A stretch of 64,000 nucleotides of DNA from Caldimonas mangrovi (GCF_023721835.1 NZ_JAMKFE010000005.1:62001-126000); one strand, 5' to 3'; counted from the stretch's first letter, positions 9,112 through 19,598 are shown. The notes: generated by a model from the sequence alone, not told the origin. Translations and numbers: made by a program.

Positions 9112-9141
9112 TTGATGCAAAAACGTTCGTGCCACTATACT
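9112..9141 (+). promoter_or_regulatory. Sigma-70 promoter of the radical SAM gene
   Basis: -35 TTGATG (9112–9117), 18-bp spacer, -10 TATACT (9136–9141). The -10 overlaps the left half of the LexA box, an arrangement expected for repression. Confidence 0.65.
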
Positions 9142-9157
9142 GTATATAAATACAGTA
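9138..9157. promoter_or_regulatory. LexA (SOS) box
   Basis: The site reads TACTGTATATAAATACAGTA. It has the core CTGT-N8-ACAG and differs at one position from the E. coli consensus TACTGTATATATATACAGTA. It sits 8 bp before the start codon of the radical SAM gene and overlaps the -10 element. Confidence 0.9.
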
Positions 9158-9165
9158 GTTTTGCA

Positions 9166-10257
9166 ATGAACGACAAGCTGCCTCAAGCTTCCCCGATCAA
9201 GGGCCGAGGCACCGCCGTGCGCATCGCCCATCGGTTCGAGCGCGACCTGCGTGCAGGCTTCGACGACGGCTGGGGCACGCTGGACCAGGACGCGCAGGAA
9301 GAGCGACTGTTGCCCGCCACCACGGTCATCGAGGAACGCGCAAAGTCGGTCGTTGCGTCGAACGACTCTCCCGACATTCCCTTCGGCCAATCGCTCAATC
9401 CGTACCGCGGCTGCGAGCATGGCTGCATCTACTGCTATGCCAGGCCGACGCACAGCTACCTCAATCTCTCGCCCGGACTCGACTTCGAAACCAAGATCGT
9501 TGCGAAGATCAATGCCGCTGAACGGCTCGAGGAAGAGCTCGCGCGGCCGAAGTACCGGGCGTCGACCATCCACATCGGCGGTGCGACCGATGCATATCAA
9601 CCGATCGAGCGGCGCCTGCGCATCACGCGCGGCGTGCTGGAGGTGCTGGCGCGGTGCGAGCATGCGTTCTCGATCGTGACCAAGTCCTCGGGCATCGAGC
9701 GCGACCTCGACCTGATCGGCCCCGCTGCGCGTGCGGGACGGGCCTGGGTATCGATCAGCGTGACGACCCTCGACGGGCCGCTCGCCCGCGTGCTGGAGCC
9801 GCGGGCAGCCGCGCCACACCGTCGGATGCAGACCGTTGCCGCATTGGCGCAAGCAGGCGTGCCGGTCGGCGTCAACGTCGCGCCGATCATCCCCTTCATC
9901 AACGAGCCCGAGATCGAACGCATCGTCGAGTCCGCGGCTCAGGCGGGCGCCAAGTCGATCCACTACACGGTGCTGAGGCTGCCATGGGAGGTGAGCCCGC
10001 TGTTCCGGCAATGGCTGCATCAGCATTTTCCGGAGCGCGCCGAACGTGTCATGGCCCGTGTGCAGGAAATGCACGGCGGCCAGGACTACAAGGCGGACTT
10101 CGGCTCGCGCATGAAGGGCGAAGGCGTGTGGGCGCAATTGATCGCTCAGCGCATCGACAAGGCCGTAGGCCGGGCCGGATTGACGCGGCACGTCGCACCG
10201 CTGGACGAGGGGGCGTTCAGGCCGCCGCAGCAGGCGGGGCAGGGAAGCTTGTTCTGA
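9166..10257 (+). CDS. PA0069-family radical SAM protein, SOS-controlled
   Basis: 363 residues. The cluster motif CEHGCIYCYAR (Cys-x3-Cys-x2-Cys) binds the 4Fe-4S cluster that cleaves S-adenosylmethionine; the surrounding NPYRGCEHGCIYCYARPTH is typical of the SplB-like/PA0069 group. Downstream, HIGGATDAYQPIE and TKSSGIERDLDLI are also family-typical. The start at ATG 9166 gives MNDKLPQAS. No good Shine–Dalgarno is seen, and the predicted RNA leader is under 20 bases. The LexA box directly upstream implies induction by DNA damage. Homology to spore photoproduct lyase is limited, so a DNA-repair role is plausible but unproven. Confidence 0.88.
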   Translation: MNDKLPQASPIKGRGTAVRIAHRFERDLRAGFDDGWGTLDQDAQEERLLPATTVIEERAKSVVASNDSPDIPFGQSLNPYRGCEHGCIYCYARPTHSYLNLSPGLDFETKIVAKINAAERLEEELARPKYRASTIHIGGATDAYQPIERRLRITRGVLEVLARCEHAFSIVTKSSGIERDLDLIGPAARAGRAWVSISVTTLDGPLARVLEPRAAAPHRRMQTVAALAQAGVPVGVNVAPIIPFINEPEIERIVESAAQAGAKSIHYTVLRLPWEVSPLFRQWLHQHFPERAERVMARVQEMHGGQDYKADFGSRMKGEGVWAQLIAQRIDKAVGRAGLTRHVAPLDEGAFRPPQQAGQGSLF

Positions 10258-10269
10258 CGCACCGGAAAC

Positions 10270-10297
10270 GACAACGGCCACCGGAGTGGCCGCTGTC
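10270..10297. repeat. Inverted repeat between convergent radical SAM gene and dnaJ
   Basis: Arms GACAACGGCCAC and GTGGCCGCTGTC form a 12-bp stem (one A/C mismatch on the plus strand, G·T on the minus strand) with a 4-base loop. There is no T tract, so it is a weak candidate for a shared transcription stop. Confidence 0.5.
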
Positions 10298-10313
10298 GCC
10301 GTGAGGGCCGCGC

Positions 10314-11468
10314 TTACTTGAACAAGTCCTTGACCCGGTCGGTCCAGGTTTTCGAGTTCGGTGAGTGCCGGTCGCCACCCTTGCGCAGCGATTCGTCCAG
10401 CTCCTTCAGCAACTTGCGCTGGTGCTCGGTAAGCTTGACGGGCGTCTCGACCGCGATGTGGCAGTACAGGTCGCCCGGGTACGTCGAGCGCACCCCCTTG
10501 ATGCCCTTGCCGCGCAACCGGAAGGTCTTGCCGCTTTGCGTGCCTTCCGGCAGCTCGATTTCCGCCTTGCCGCCGAGCGTGGGCACTTCAATCGCGCCGC
10601 CCAGCGCAGCGGTCGTGATGCTGATCGGCACGGTGCAGTGCAGGTCGTCGCCGTCGCGCTCGAAGATGTCGTGCTTCTTCAGCCGGATTTCGATGTAAAG
10701 GTCGCCCGCAGGCCCGCCGTTGGTCCCTGGCTCGCCATTGCCGGCCGAGCGAATACGCATGCCTTCATCGATGCCGGCAGGGATCTTGACTTCCAGGGTC
10801 TTGGTCTTCTTGATCTTGCCCTGGCCGCTGCAGGCGATGCAGGGTTCGGGGATGATCTTGCCGGTGCCATGGCAGTGAGGGCACGTCTGCTGAATGCTGA
10901 AGAAACCCTGGCGCAGGTGCACGGTGCCGCCGCCGCCGCAGGTGGGGCAGGTCTTCGCGCTGGTGCCCGGCTTTGCGCCGGTGCCGTGGCAGGTGTCGCA
11001 CTCTTCCCAACTGGGGATGCGGATCTGCGCTTCCTTGCCGTGCGCGGCTTCGTCAAGGGTGATCTCCATCGCATACGACAGGTCGCTGCCGCGATAGACC
11101 TGCGGGCCGCCGCGCCGACCGCCGCCTTGACCGCCCTGGCCGCCGAAGATGTCGCCGAAGATGTCGCCGAAGGCCTCGGCAAAACCGCCGAAGCCTTCCG
11201 GGCCACCGCGGAAGCCGCCAGCGCCCCCCATATTGGGGTCGACGCCCGCATGGCCGTACTGGTCGTAGGCCGCACGCTTCTTTGCGTCGGAAAGCATCTC
11301 GTAGGCTTCCTTGGCCTCCTTGAACTTCTCTTCGGCGTCCTTGGCCGTCTCACCCTGGTTGCGGTCCGGGTGGTGTTTCATGGCCAGCTTGCGGTAGGCC
11401 TTCTTGATGTCGTCCTCGGTCGCGTTCTTCGCGACGCCGAGGATCTCGTAGTAGTCACGCTTTGCCAT
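10314..11468 (-). CDS. dnaJ: Chaperone DnaJ (Hsp40)
   Basis: 384 residues, full length. The J domain (1–70) has the HPD tripeptide in [10 protein letters not shown], which stimulates DnaK ATPase. A Gly/Phe-rich linker follows (about 75–130), then four zinc-binding repeats: [24 protein letters not shown] and CIACSGQG. The C-terminal substrate-binding domain is complete. It lies downstream of dnaK on the same strand, separated by 170 bp holding three strong hairpins, which may set the DnaK:DnaJ ratio. Confidence 0.98.
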   Translation of the reverse strand: MAKRDYYEILGVAKNATEDDIKKAYRKLAMKHHPDRNQGETAKDAEEKFKEAKEAYEMLSDAKKRAAYDQYGHAGVDPNMGGAGGFRGGPEGFGGFAEAFGDIFGDIFGGQGGQGGGRRGGPQVYRGSDLSYAMEITLDEAAHGKEAQIRIPSWEECDTCHGTGAKPGTSAKTCPTCGGGGTVHLRQGFFSIQQTCPHCHGTGKIIPEPCIACSGQGKIKKTKTLEVKIPAGIDEGMRIRSAGNGEPGTNGGPAGDLYIEIRLKKHDIFERDGDDLHCTVPISITTAALGGAIEVPTLGGKAEIELPEGTQSGKTFRLRGKGIKGVRSTYPGDLYCHIAVETPVKLTEHQRKLLKELDESLRKGGDRHSPNSKTWTDRVKDLFK

Positions 11469-11500
11469 GATGGGTCAGTCGTCTGCCGTACAAACGCAAA

Positions 11501-11611
11501 GCCCCCGCGTGCAGTGGAGCTGCCCACGGGGGTGCTTACTGAGCGCCTCCGGGCCAGGCTGTATCCAGCCTGGCCGAGGGGGCCAAGGAAACTTCGGGGG
11601 CCGAAGTTTCC
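11501..11611. repeat. Three tandem hairpins between dnaK and dnaJ
   Basis: Hairpin A (11501–11534) pairs CCCCCG with CGGGGG plus an inner GCAG/CTGC. Hairpin B pairs GGCCAGGCTG (11552–11561) with CAGCCTGGCC (11566–11575), 10 bp perfect. Hairpin C pairs GGAAACTTCGG (11587–11597) with CCGAAGTTTCC (11601–11611), 11 bp perfect. None ends in a clear T tract on the transcribed strand. They could be attenuating or RNA-stabilising. Confidence 0.7.
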
Positions 11612-11638
11612 TCGGAAGTGGGCCGTCGATCGGGATGA

Positions 11639-13600
<1,962 letters not shown>

Positions 13601-13639
13601 GTCGATGACTCCTTGAAATCAGAAATTCGGTTGTCGTCT

Positions 13640-13667
13640 AATTGTGGATAACTGCAGTGGTTTCAAG
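13640..13667 (-). promoter_or_regulatory. Candidate sigma-32 promoter of dnaK, overlapping a DnaA-box sequence
   Basis: On the minus strand: CTTGAA, 14-bp spacer, then CCACAATT (5 of 7 defined positions of CCCCATNT). The -10 region overlaps TTATCCACA (13643–13651), a perfect DnaA-box sequence. The -35 overlaps the stop of the upstream thioredoxin-like gene. Confidence 0.5.
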
Positions 13668-14037
13668 TCGCCGAGGCGGCTGAAATGCGCTCGCGCAGAC
13701 CCGCGACCGCTTGCTGGAACTGGGGCAGGCCCGGCCAACTGGTGATGCGCCCGAGCTTCTTGCCCTTGTGGAAGAAATAGAAGGTCGGCACGCCATGCAG
13801 GCTGAAGCGGAGGCCCAGCTCGCGGTCTTCGTAGACGTTGGCCTGCAGCCAGTGCACGCCTTGGGCCTTCAGCTCGGCTTCCTTCAGTACCGCGGCTTGC
13901 TTGAACTGCTCGCAGTTGAAACAGTGGTCGCCCCAGAAGTAGACCCCCACGAGCGCCTCGCCGGCGGCGGTCAGCGCGCCGTCGAACGTCGCCGCGCTGA
14001 CGGGCTGCATGCTGAAGCGATCGAAGAAATCGTCCAC
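13663..14037 (-). CDS. Thioredoxin-fold protein encoded between grpE and dnaK
   Basis: 124 residues. The segment VGVYFWGDHCFNCEQFKQA contains a CFNC dithiol motif in the thioredoxin active-site position, and GVPTFYFFHKGK holds the cis-proline loop. It has no signal peptide, so it is cytosolic. I start it at GTG 14037, preceded by GAGG and 13 bp after the grpE stop; ATG 14010 is a possible shorter start. Its place inside the heat-shock operon suggests redox protection of proteins under heat stress; this is inference. Confidence 0.75.
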   Translation of the reverse strand: MDDFFDRFSMQPVSAATFDGALTAAGEALVGVYFWGDHCFNCEQFKQAAVLKEAELKAQGVHWLQANVYEDRELGLRFSLHGVPTFYFFHKGKKLGRITSWPGLPQFQQAVAGLRERISAASAT

Positions 14038-14050
14038 CCGGGCCTCGCGT

Positions 14051-14584
14051 TTACTTGGGGGCGGCCACAGTGACCAGCGCCGGGCGCAGCACGCGCTCGG
14101 CAATCAGATAGCCCTTTTGCAGCACGGCCACGACGGTGTTGGCTTCCTGCTCGGCGGGCACCATGCTGATTGCCTGGTGATGGTGCGGGTCGAACTTGTC
14201 GCCCGTGGCGGGATGGATCTCCAGCACCTTGTTGCGTTCGAGTGCCTGGGACAGCTGACGCAACGTCGCATGAACGCCTTCGCGCAGTTGCTCCGGGGTG
14301 CCGCCCTGGGCCGCCAGTGCGGCCTCGAGGCTGTCCTTCACCGGCAACAGGCTTTCAGCGAAGCCTTCAACGGCGAACTTCCGAGCCTTGGAGATTTCCT
14401 CCTCAGCGCGACGTCGAGTGTTCTCGGCCTCGGCCTTGGCACGCAGGAAGGCGTCGGCCATCTCGGCATGCTTGGCCTCGAGTTCAGCCAGCCGCTGCTC
14501 CGGCGTCGCGCCGGCGGCCTGTGTGGACGCTTCCGTGGGGGCGTCAACTGCTTGATTCGCTTGGGTATTTTGAGGTTCTGTCAT
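14051..14584 (-). CDS. grpE: Nucleotide exchange factor GrpE
   Basis: 177 residues. An Ala/Gln-rich N-terminus is followed by a long coiled coil ([28 protein letters not shown]). Then comes the family signature beta domain ending [21 protein letters not shown]. GrpE releases ADP from DnaK. ATG 14584 (MTEPQN) is preferred over the upstream TTG 14602, because the candidate promoter -10 lies at 14611–14618 and would leave almost no leader. A consensus-like sigma-32 promoter precedes it. Confidence 0.97.
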   Translation of the reverse strand: MTEPQNTQANQAVDAPTEASTQAAGATPEQRLAELEAKHAEMADAFLRAKAEAENTRRRAEEEISKARKFAVEGFAESLLPVKDSLEAALAAQGGTPEQLREGVHATLRQLSQALERNKVLEIHPATGDKFDPHHHQAISMVPAEQEANTVVAVLQKGYLIAERVLRPALVTVAAPK

Positions 14585-14610
14585 CACATGCGGTCCCGTC
14601 AAAGCGCAGG

Positions 14611-14638
14611 AAATGGGGGTGGCCGCCTCGGCTTCAAG
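14611..14638 (-). promoter_or_regulatory. Sigma-32 (heat-shock) promoter of grpE
   Basis: On the minus strand: CTTGAA (14633–14638), 14-bp spacer, CCCCATTT (14611–14618). It matches the consensus CTTGAA-N11–15-CCCCATNT at every defined position. It should drive grpE, the thioredoxin-like gene, dnaK and perhaps dnaJ. Confidence 0.85.
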
Positions 14639-14861
14639 AGGGTGCGATGCAAAAAACGCCCCCGATCGTGGCGGCGTGCGACGGTAAAGTCAGGAGACGT
14701 TTGCGACAAACGGTCATGTCCGTTTTCGATACCATGCACGCTTGTGGGAAAAAATCGCCGTTCGAGCGGCGCAGGATGCCGTTCGGCCCCTGCTGCTGCC
14801 GTTCGGAACGACGGCCGCACAGAATGGGTCACTTTCCCGCCCCACCACCTTCGATCCCCGC

Positions 14862-15749
14862 ATGCAGAAGTCCACTGGTACTGACAAGGCCCTCCCTGGC
14901 GGCGGTGCGCCGGCATCGGCCGTCGTTCCCAGCGATCAGCATGCGGAAGTGGCGCTGCGCGCCAGCATGGCGCTGATGGTGCCTGTCACCCGCTGGCTGA
15001 TCCGCAACGGTGTGCAATATGGGGCTTTCACCTCCGCATTGAAAGCGGTGTTCCTGCAGATTGCGCGCGAGGAAATCGAGGGCAGCGGCCGCAAGGCGAC
15101 CGATTCGGCGCTGAGCATCCTGTCGGGGGTGCACCGCAAGGACGTCCGGGCATTGACCGGGGCAGATGCGCCGCGGGACCTCAAGCCGAAGTCGGTGTCG
15201 CTGGTCTCGCAGGTTTTCACGCGCTGGGTCACGGATGCCCGCTACCGCCATCCGGACGGGGCGCCGCGACGTCTGGCCCGGCTGGGCGACCAGAACTCCT
15301 TCGAAGCGCTGGCGCGCGAGATCTCGACCGACGTGCATCCCCGTACCGTGCTGGACGAACTGGCGCGGCTGCGTCTCGTGAAGCTCGAGGACGAGCACGT
15401 CGAGCTGTTGACGGCCGCATTCGTTCCGGCCGACGACTACGAGGAGCTGGCCGGCCTGCTGGCCGCCAACACCGGCGATCACCTGTCCGCCGCCGTGCAC
15501 AATCTGACGACGCGCCAGCCGCGCTTCCTGGAGCAGAGCGTGTTCGCCGACGGCTTGAGTGCAGAATCGGTGCGCGAACTGAGTCAACTTGCCCGGGAAC
15601 TATGGGCCGAGGCTTTCCAACGCATGGTGGCCGAGGCACAGACGCGCTACGAGGCGGACCGCGAACACCCGGCGCCGCATCGCATGCGATTCGGCGTCTA
15701 TTACTACAGCGAACCGGCCGGCGACGAGACGGCGGCGACGGGCACCTGA
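14862..15749 (+). CDS. DUF6502-like protein, function unknown
   Basis: 295 residues, no signal peptide or membrane span. The sequence around VTRWLIRNGVQYGAFTSALKAVFLQIARE and SALSILSGVHRKDVRAL looks like a winged-helix/helix-turn-helix region and matches my memory of the DUF6502 family. The C-terminus is rich in charged helices and ends RMRFGVYYYSEP. ATG 14862 starts MQKSTGTDK. The next gene, a DUF5666 lipoprotein, begins 10 bp after its stop, so the two are probably co-transcribed. A regulatory role is possible but unproven. Confidence 0.65.
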   Translation: MQKSTGTDKALPGGGAPASAVVPSDQHAEVALRASMALMVPVTRWLIRNGVQYGAFTSALKAVFLQIAREEIEGSGRKATDSALSILSGVHRKDVRALTGADAPRDLKPKSVSLVSQVFTRWVTDARYRHPDGAPRRLARLGDQNSFEALAREISTDVHPRTVLDELARLRLVKLEDEHVELLTAAFVPADDYEELAGLLAANTGDHLSAAVHNLTTRQPRFLEQSVFADGLSAESVRELSQLARELWAEAFQRMVAEAQTRYEADREHPAPHRMRFGVYYYSEPAGDETAATGT

Positions 15750-15759
15750 ACGCAACGCT

Positions 15760-17001
15760 ATGAAGGCGACCACCTTGTACAAACTTCTTGCCGTCTGCCT
15801 GGGGGCGCTATTGACCGGGTTGGCCGCCTGCGGCGGTGGCGGTGGCGGCGTCGGTTCCGGAGGCACCGGGCAGGCGATGAGCGCCGGCTCCGGCACCGTG
15901 ACCGGATTCGCCAGTGTGATCGTCGACGGCGAGGAGTACGAAGACGACGGCGTGACGCCGATGACCGAGCTCACATGGGGCCAGTTGACCGCCACGACCG
16001 CCAGGCTCGGCCACTTCGCAGAGATCGGTTTCGACCGCGACGGCTCCGTGCTGCGCGCCCGCAGCATTCGTCTGGACGCGGCCGTGGCCGGGCCGGTCGA
16101 CAGCGTCGACGCCGACGCGCAAACCCTGCAGGCCCTCGGCCTGACGGTTGTCGTCAACACCTCGCCGGCGACAGGCCCGGTCACGGTGTTTGCGGGCGTC
16201 AGCGGGTTGTCGGATCTGGCCGCCGGTGACCTCGTCGAGGTACACGGCGTCCCGCGCTGGAATGCCCAGACCAGCCGCTACGACGTTCAGGCGGGGCGTA
16301 TCGAGAAGCTGACGGCGGCGCTGTCGGCCTACCGTCTGAGCGGCGTCGTGCAGGGCCTGCAGACCGGCGCCTCCGGTCCCACGTTCACTCTCGGCGGCCT
16401 GACGATCGACGCGGCCGGTGCTTCGGTCCTGCCGTCCGGGCAAGCGCTCGAAAATGGCCGCCGGGTGATCGTGTGGACTGCGGCCGCACCGGTGAGCGGC
16501 AGCCTGCAGGCGACCGGCATTCGCGTCATCGTGCGCGAAGAAGGCAGCAGCAGCGCTCCCGCACGGCTGGGCGGCGTCGTCGGGCGGCTCGACACGGGGG
16601 CAAAGACGTTCGATGTGGCCGGTGTGACGGTGACATATGACGGAGCCCAGGTGACCCCTCCGGTTCGGCCGCTGGAGAATGGCGCTTATGTTCTGGTGCG
16701 TGGCCGCTACGCCGACGACGGCAGCTTCGTGGCGGACCACGTCAAGCTGCGCCGGCCTTCGCAGGACGACGACGATCTCGAGGTGCGGCTCGAGGGCGCG
16801 ATCTCCGACTACGCCAGCGATGCGTCCTTCCTGGTTCGCGGCATCGAAGTCGATGCGAGCGGCGTCAACGCGCGCCCTGGCTGCGGGTCGCAGCCGTTGG
16901 CAAACGGCCGCCGGGTCGAAGTGGAAGGCGAAATTCGCGCTGGCGGCAGCAGCGGGTCGGTCGTGCGAGCGACGAAACTGTCTTGTGTCACGACGCCATG
17001 A
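15760..17001 (+). CDS. Lipoprotein with repeated DUF5666 domains, function unknown
   Basis: 413 residues. It has a lipoprotein signal peptide with lipobox LAAC (Cys24), followed by a glycine-rich linker. The mature part is a series of about four beta-rich repeats of 70–80 residues. Their characteristic phrases recur as G-x-V-x-x-(hydrophobic) and LENGxxVxVxG: SGQALENGRRVIVWT, RPLENGAYVLVRGR and QPLANGRRVEVEG. This matches the DUF5666 pattern, an OB-like envelope domain of unknown role. It is probably anchored in the outer membrane. It is paired with the DUF6502-like gene immediately upstream. Confidence 0.72.
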   Translation: MKATTLYKLLAVCLGALLTGLAACGGGGGGVGSGGTGQAMSAGSGTVTGFASVIVDGEEYEDDGVTPMTELTWGQLTATTARLGHFAEIGFDRDGSVLRARSIRLDAAVAGPVDSVDADAQTLQALGLTVVVNTSPATGPVTVFAGVSGLSDLAAGDLVEVHGVPRWNAQTSRYDVQAGRIEKLTAALSAYRLSGVVQGLQTGASGPTFTLGGLTIDAAGASVLPSGQALENGRRVIVWTAAAPVSGSLQATGIRVIVREEGSSSAPARLGGVVGRLDTGAKTFDVAGVTVTYDGAQVTPPVRPLENGAYVLVRGRYADDGSFVADHVKLRRPSQDDDDLEVRLEGAISDYASDASFLVRGIEVDASGVNARPGCGSQPLANGRRVEVEGEIRAGGSSGSVVRATKLSCVTTP

Positions 17002-17034
17002 AGGTGCGGGTGGCGCTGCGGTGCCGCCTGCGAT

Positions 17035-17448
17035 TCAGCGCTTGCCGCTGACGTCGTCGGCGCTGGCGCTCCAGCGTTGCCAGTCGGCCAACTGGCGCCG
17101 GTCGCGCTTGGTGGGGCGGCCGTGCTCCAGCGCCTGTGACGGATCGGCCAGGAAGCGCCGGTTGCGCGCGAATTCCTCGCGCGCGGCGATGCTTTCCGCC
17201 GTTTCTTCGTAGAGCTGCTGCGCCACCGGGGCGGGCCCGCGCACCTCGCTCAGACCCCGCACGATCACCGTGCGAGGGATCTGTCCCTGCCTCACCAGCA
17301 GCCGGTCGCCGACACGCACCTCGCGTGACGGTTTCGCCGCTTGGTCGTTGACCTGCACGCGGCCTTTGTCGATTTCATCCGTGGCGAGGCTGCGCGTCTT
17401 GAAGAAGCGCGCAGCCCACAGCCATTTGTCGAGCCTGACACCGTCCAT
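17035..17448 (-). CDS. hslR: S4-domain RNA-binding protein, Hsp15/HslR family
   Basis: 137 residues. The N-terminal S4 domain reads MDGVRLDKWLWAARFFKTRSLATDEIDKGRV, and the family continuation VNDQAAKPSREVRVGD follows. The C-terminus is basic (GRPTKRDRRQLADW). Hsp15 binds stalled 50S subunits carrying nascent peptidyl-tRNA. ATG 17448 lies 4 bases after the tctE stop, so translation is probably coupled to the kinase gene, an unusual operon partner. No sigma-32 site was seen directly upstream. Confidence 0.88.
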   Translation of the reverse strand: MDGVRLDKWLWAARFFKTRSLATDEIDKGRVQVNDQAAKPSREVRVGDRLLVRQGQIPRTVIVRGLSEVRGPAPVAQQLYEETAESIAAREEFARNRRFLADPSQALEHGRPTKRDRRQLADWQRWSASADDVSGKR

Positions 17449-17452
17449 GCCG

Positions 17453-18862
17453 CTATTGTCGCGCGGTCGGCGCGGCGGCGGCTGGGAAGACCACGACTGC
17501 ATCCAAGCCCGCGACGCGGCCCTGTTCCGTGCGGTTGACCAAGTCGATCGTCGCGCCGAGCGACTGGCAGATCTCGCGACAGATCGCGAGGCCAAGGCCG
17601 CTGCCGGTGTTCGGGTGGCCGGTGTGGAAAGGCTCGAACAGGTGTTCGCGCTGCGAGGCCGCCAGACCCGGGCCGCTGTCGCGTACCACCAGTCGGACGC
17701 TGGTGCTGCCCGGCACGACGAGCACGCTCAGGGCACCACGCGGCGGTGTTTCGCGAATGGCGTTGTGTAGCAGGTTGCGCAGCAGTTCGCGCAGCATCCA
17801 GGGATGGCCGCGCAGGTAGGCGTCGTGCGCGTCGAGCTCGAAGTCGAGGTGCTTGTCGGCGATCAACGGCGAGAGGTCCACTGCCACGTCGCTCGCAATC
17901 TCGGCCAGGTTCAGCGTCTCGCGTTGTGCTTCGCCGTGGACCTGTTCCACCTTGGCCAGCGCCAACATCTGGTTCGCCAGCGCGATGGCGCGGTCGACGG
18001 TGGCGTTCATGGCCTGCAAGGCGTCGGGCGCCGGCGGTCCGGCCAGGGCATTCTGCACCTGCGTCTTCAAGACGGCCAGCGGCGTGCGCAGTTGATGCGA
18101 GGCGTCGCGCACGAAGCGAAGCTGGTGGCCGACCAAGCGTTGCAGCCGCTGCATCAGCGTGTTCAGCGCAGTCACCATCGGCTGGAGTTCGCGCGGCGCC
18201 TGCTCCGCGCGGAGAGGGGAGAGGTCTTCCCCGCTGCGTGACAGCAGCTGCCGGCGCAGCGTCTCGACCGGTACCAGCGCGCGCGCGACGACCACCCAGA
18301 CGACCAGCGCGACGACGGCGATCAGCATGGCCTGCCGCAGCAGCGTGTCGAGGAGGATCTCTCGCGCCAGCTTCTGCCGTACTTCCAGCGTTTCGGCCAC
18401 CTGGATCAATGCCATGCCGCGAGAGCCTTCCGCTGCGACCGGCTGGTACAGCGCGGCCATGCGTACCGTCTCGCCACGGAACTCCACGTCGTAGAAATCG
18501 ACCAGCGCCGGGTAGGCGGTCTTCTGCGGGATCCTGCCGCGGTAGACCGGCAGATCTTCGTAGCCGGACACGAACTCGCCCTCGAATCCGTCGATCCGGT
18601 AGTACATGCGGCTGTTGTTGGACGCCTCGAAGATCTCCAGGGCCGCGTACGGCACCTCGACGCGCAATTCGTTGCCGTCGATCTGCAGCAGCTCGCCGAT
18701 CGATCGCGCGGATGCGAGCAGCGAGCGGTCGTAGGCCGTGTTGATCGAACGCAGTGCACCCCGATAGAGACTGACCGTGTCGACCAGCACGAACAGGGCA
18801 ATCGGCGTGATGATCCACGCCAGCAGGTAGCGGCGCAGCGACTGCGGGGCACGAAGCGGCAT
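17453..18862 (-). CDS. tctE: Sensor histidine kinase, TctE-like
   Basis: 469 residues. There are two transmembrane segments (about 12–30 and 178–195) around a periplasmic sensor of roughly 145 residues. Next is a HAMP linker, then the dimerisation domain with phospho-acceptor His256 in RDASHQLRTPLAVLK. The catalytic domain has N box LLRNLLHNAI, G1 DSGPGL and G2 GSGLGLAI. Its ATG overlaps the tctD stop by one base (TGATG). Next to tctCBA, it is expected to sense tricarboxylates such as citrate; the exact ligand is inferred. Confidence 0.85.
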   Translation of the reverse strand: MPLRAPQSLRRYLLAWIITPIALFVLVDTVSLYRGALRSINTAYDRSLLASARSIGELLQIDGNELRVEVPYAALEIFEASNNSRMYYRIDGFEGEFVSGYEDLPVYRGRIPQKTAYPALVDFYDVEFRGETVRMAALYQPVAAEGSRGMALIQVAETLEVRQKLAREILLDTLLRQAMLIAVVALVVWVVVARALVPVETLRRQLLSRSGEDLSPLRAEQAPRELQPMVTALNTLMQRLQRLVGHQLRFVRDASHQLRTPLAVLKTQVQNALAGPPAPDALQAMNATVDRAIALANQMLALAKVEQVHGEAQRETLNLAEIASDVAVDLSPLIADKHLDFELDAHDAYLRGHPWMLRELLRNLLHNAIRETPPRGALSVLVVPGSTSVRLVVRDSGPGLAASQREHLFEPFHTGHPNTGSGLGLAICREICQSLGATIDLVNRTEQGRVAGLDAVVVFPAAAAPTARQ

Positions 18863-19539
18863 CAGGGGCCGGCCGGTTCGGCGCGCAGCAAGTAGCCCAG
18901 CCCTCGCAGTGTTACCAGTGCGACGCCGGAACCAGCGAGCTTCTTGCGCAGGCGGTACGCCACCACTTCGATGGCCTCGAACTGGATCGTGCTTTCCATC
19001 GGGAACACCAGCCGGAACAACCGTTCCTTGGGCACCGCATGGCCGGGCTTGGCCATCAGCGCTTTCAGCAAGGCCTGCTCCCGCGGAGTCACCTCGAGAA
19101 TCTCGTCACCCAGGTAGAACGCACCGGACTCGCGCTCCAGGCGCAACGGGCCGCATTGCAACGCCGCCTCCGGTTCACCTTGGGCGCGGCGCAGCAGGGC
19201 GCGGATGCGGGCCTCGAGCTCGTCCAGGTCGAAGGGTTTGGCCAGGTAGTCGTCGGCACCGGCGTTGAGCCCCTGGATGCGATCGCCCACCGCCCCACGT
19301 GCCGTCAATACGAGAATGGGCGCGGCGACGCCGTGCGAGCGCGCCTTCTGCAGCACGGCCAGCCCGTCCATGCCCGGAATGGTGAGGTCGAGCAGCGTCA
19401 GGTCCGGCGTGGCGAAGCGCAGGCGCTGCAGCGCGTCGTTGCCGTTGGCCGCGACTTCGACCTCGAAGCCGCGGCGTTCCAATGCCAGGCGCAGCGCGCG
19501 GGACATCGATTCGTCGTCTTCGACCAGCAGGAGTTTCAT
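18862..19539 (-). CDS. tctD: Response regulator, OmpR family, TctD-like
   Basis: 225 residues. The receiver domain (1–115) has acidic pocket E7/D8/D9, phospho-acceptor Asp51 (LTLLDLTIPG), Thr79 and Lys101. A C-terminal winged helix follows (EVTPREQALLKALM … AIEVVAYRLRKKL…RGLGYLL). The start is ATG 19539 (MKLLLVEDDE); longer frames upstream are non-coding. It is partner of TctE and divergent from tctC. The phased GACAG repeats in the 206-bp intergenic region are the likely binding sites. Confidence 0.88.
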   Translation of the reverse strand: MKLLLVEDDESMSRALRLALERRGFEVEVAANGNDALQRLRFATPDLTLLDLTIPGMDGLAVLQKARSHGVAAPILVLTARGAVGDRIQGLNAGADDYLAKPFDLDELEARIRALLRRAQGEPEAALQCGPLRLERESGAFYLGDEILEVTPREQALLKALMAKPGHAVPKERLFRLVFPMESTIQFEAIEVVAYRLRKKLAGSGVALVTLRGLGYLLRAEPAGP

Positions 19540-19598
19540 GCCCGCCAGTGTGCACCGCCGGCCACGGTTTGCACCCTGGCACTTCCCAGGAGGCCCGC

